Shown here in pieces: positions 40,985 to 41,160 of a DNA stretch of 41,160 nt. The stretch lies in contig NZ_VJMG01000064.1 in NCBI RefSeq assembly GCF_007004135.1, positions 1 through 41,160 on the forward strand, written 5' to 3'. The notes below the pieces were generated by a model. That model did no database searches. It was not told where the DNA came from and worked only from the letters and a program-made list of their open reading frames with translations. The position numbers and the translations under genes were made by a program. The number at the start of each line of letters is the position of its first letter. The first letter of the stretch is position 1. The DNA is from Affinirhizobium straminoryzae. GTDB taxonomy: Bacteria; Pseudomonadota; Alphaproteobacteria; Rhizobiales; Rhizobiaceae.

Positions 40985-41143
40985 TCCATTCCCTCGTTCT
41001 TGGCGGTCAGCATTGATGCTGATCGACTGGCTAATTCCGATAGATCAGTGTCGGCGGTCGCTTCATCGGTTGGCTATGAATCAGAGAGCGCATTTGGTTT
41101 GGCCTTCAAACAGACGGTGGGTTGCTCGCCGCAAAAGTACTGA
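40985..41143 (+). pseudogene. AraC-family regulator remnant (C-terminal helix-turn-helix)
   Basis: The plus-strand frame between the stop at 40982 and the TGA at 41141-41143 reads 'DADRLANSDRSVSAVASSVGYESESAFGLAFKQTVGCSPQKY'. That is the second helix-turn-helix of an AraC-family protein with its usual 'VGYESESAF' and 'SPQKY' ending. The first helix-turn-helix and the ligand domain are missing, and there is a stop shortly upstream. It lies downstream of the exporter operon. It is too short to function and is best seen as the scar of a deletion. Confidence 0.7.
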
Positions 41144-41160
41144 ATAGCCCCGAGATTTGT

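Noticed and set aside
1..41160. CRISPR array, retron or diversity-generating element
   Set aside because: No regularly spaced direct repeats, Cas genes or reverse transcriptase motifs were found on either strand.

Overview
The window looks like accessory DNA from an alphaproteobacterium of the Rhizobiaceae (Rhizobium/Agrobacterium type). The reasons are its high GC content, an RHE_PE00001/DUF1612-family protein typical of rhizobial plasmids, and many LysR, AraC and GlxA-type regulators. Truncated genes are scattered throughout: LysR, an IS5-type transposase, a RES-domain gene, an MBL-fold gene and an AraC gene. This is the usual appearance of a plasmid or genomic-island region with a history of insertion and deletion. 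No rRNA gene, intact tRNA or CRISPR array was seen.

Left flank (1-4.1 kb): two LysR C-terminal pieces, then a GlxA-type regulator divergent from a small redox/hydrolase operon (exported alpha/beta hydrolase, FMN azoreductase, YciI-like protein), closed by an IS5-type transposase remnant.

Mobility module (4.2-7.4 kb): a leftward operon vapB-vapC-tyrosine recombinase with ATGA overlaps, divergent from the RHE_PE00001-family gene. The shared spacer carries a cluster of inverted repeats.

Core (7.6-28.3 kb): this is the part most likely to be a poorly described system. Three very large genes are coupled on the minus strand: a 1027-aa protein of unknown function, a 1654-aa SF2 helicase with a C-terminal DUF1998-type cysteine cluster, and a protein of about 1980 aa with a central STAND-like ATPase and a long acidic linker. 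Upstream of them on the same strand is a second pair: a 1098-aa DEAH helicase with a possible C-terminal nuclease domain, and a ComEC-like MBL-fold protein with a small N-terminal helical module. Between the two sets lies a frameshifted remnant of a RES-domain (NAD-degrading toxin-like) gene. A DUF2971 protein with a zinc ribbon is transcribed divergently. By composition this resembles an anti-mobile-element (phage or plasmid) defence island. The DUF1998 helicase recalls DISARM DrmA/DrmB, Druantia DruE, DpdJ and MrfA, but the complete gene set matches no named system I recognise. That functional reading is inference.

Right flank (28.5-41.2 kb): a tRNA T-arm-like scar; two similar divergent AraC/short-chain dehydrogenase pairs separated by a broken MBL hydrolase gene; a DUF3313 lipoprotein; an OmpR/EnvZ-type two-component pair; two small secreted proteins (SH3b and cysteine-rich); and a coupled adaptor-permease-ATPase exporter operon (MacAB/DevBCA-like). 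The window ends in an AraC remnant.
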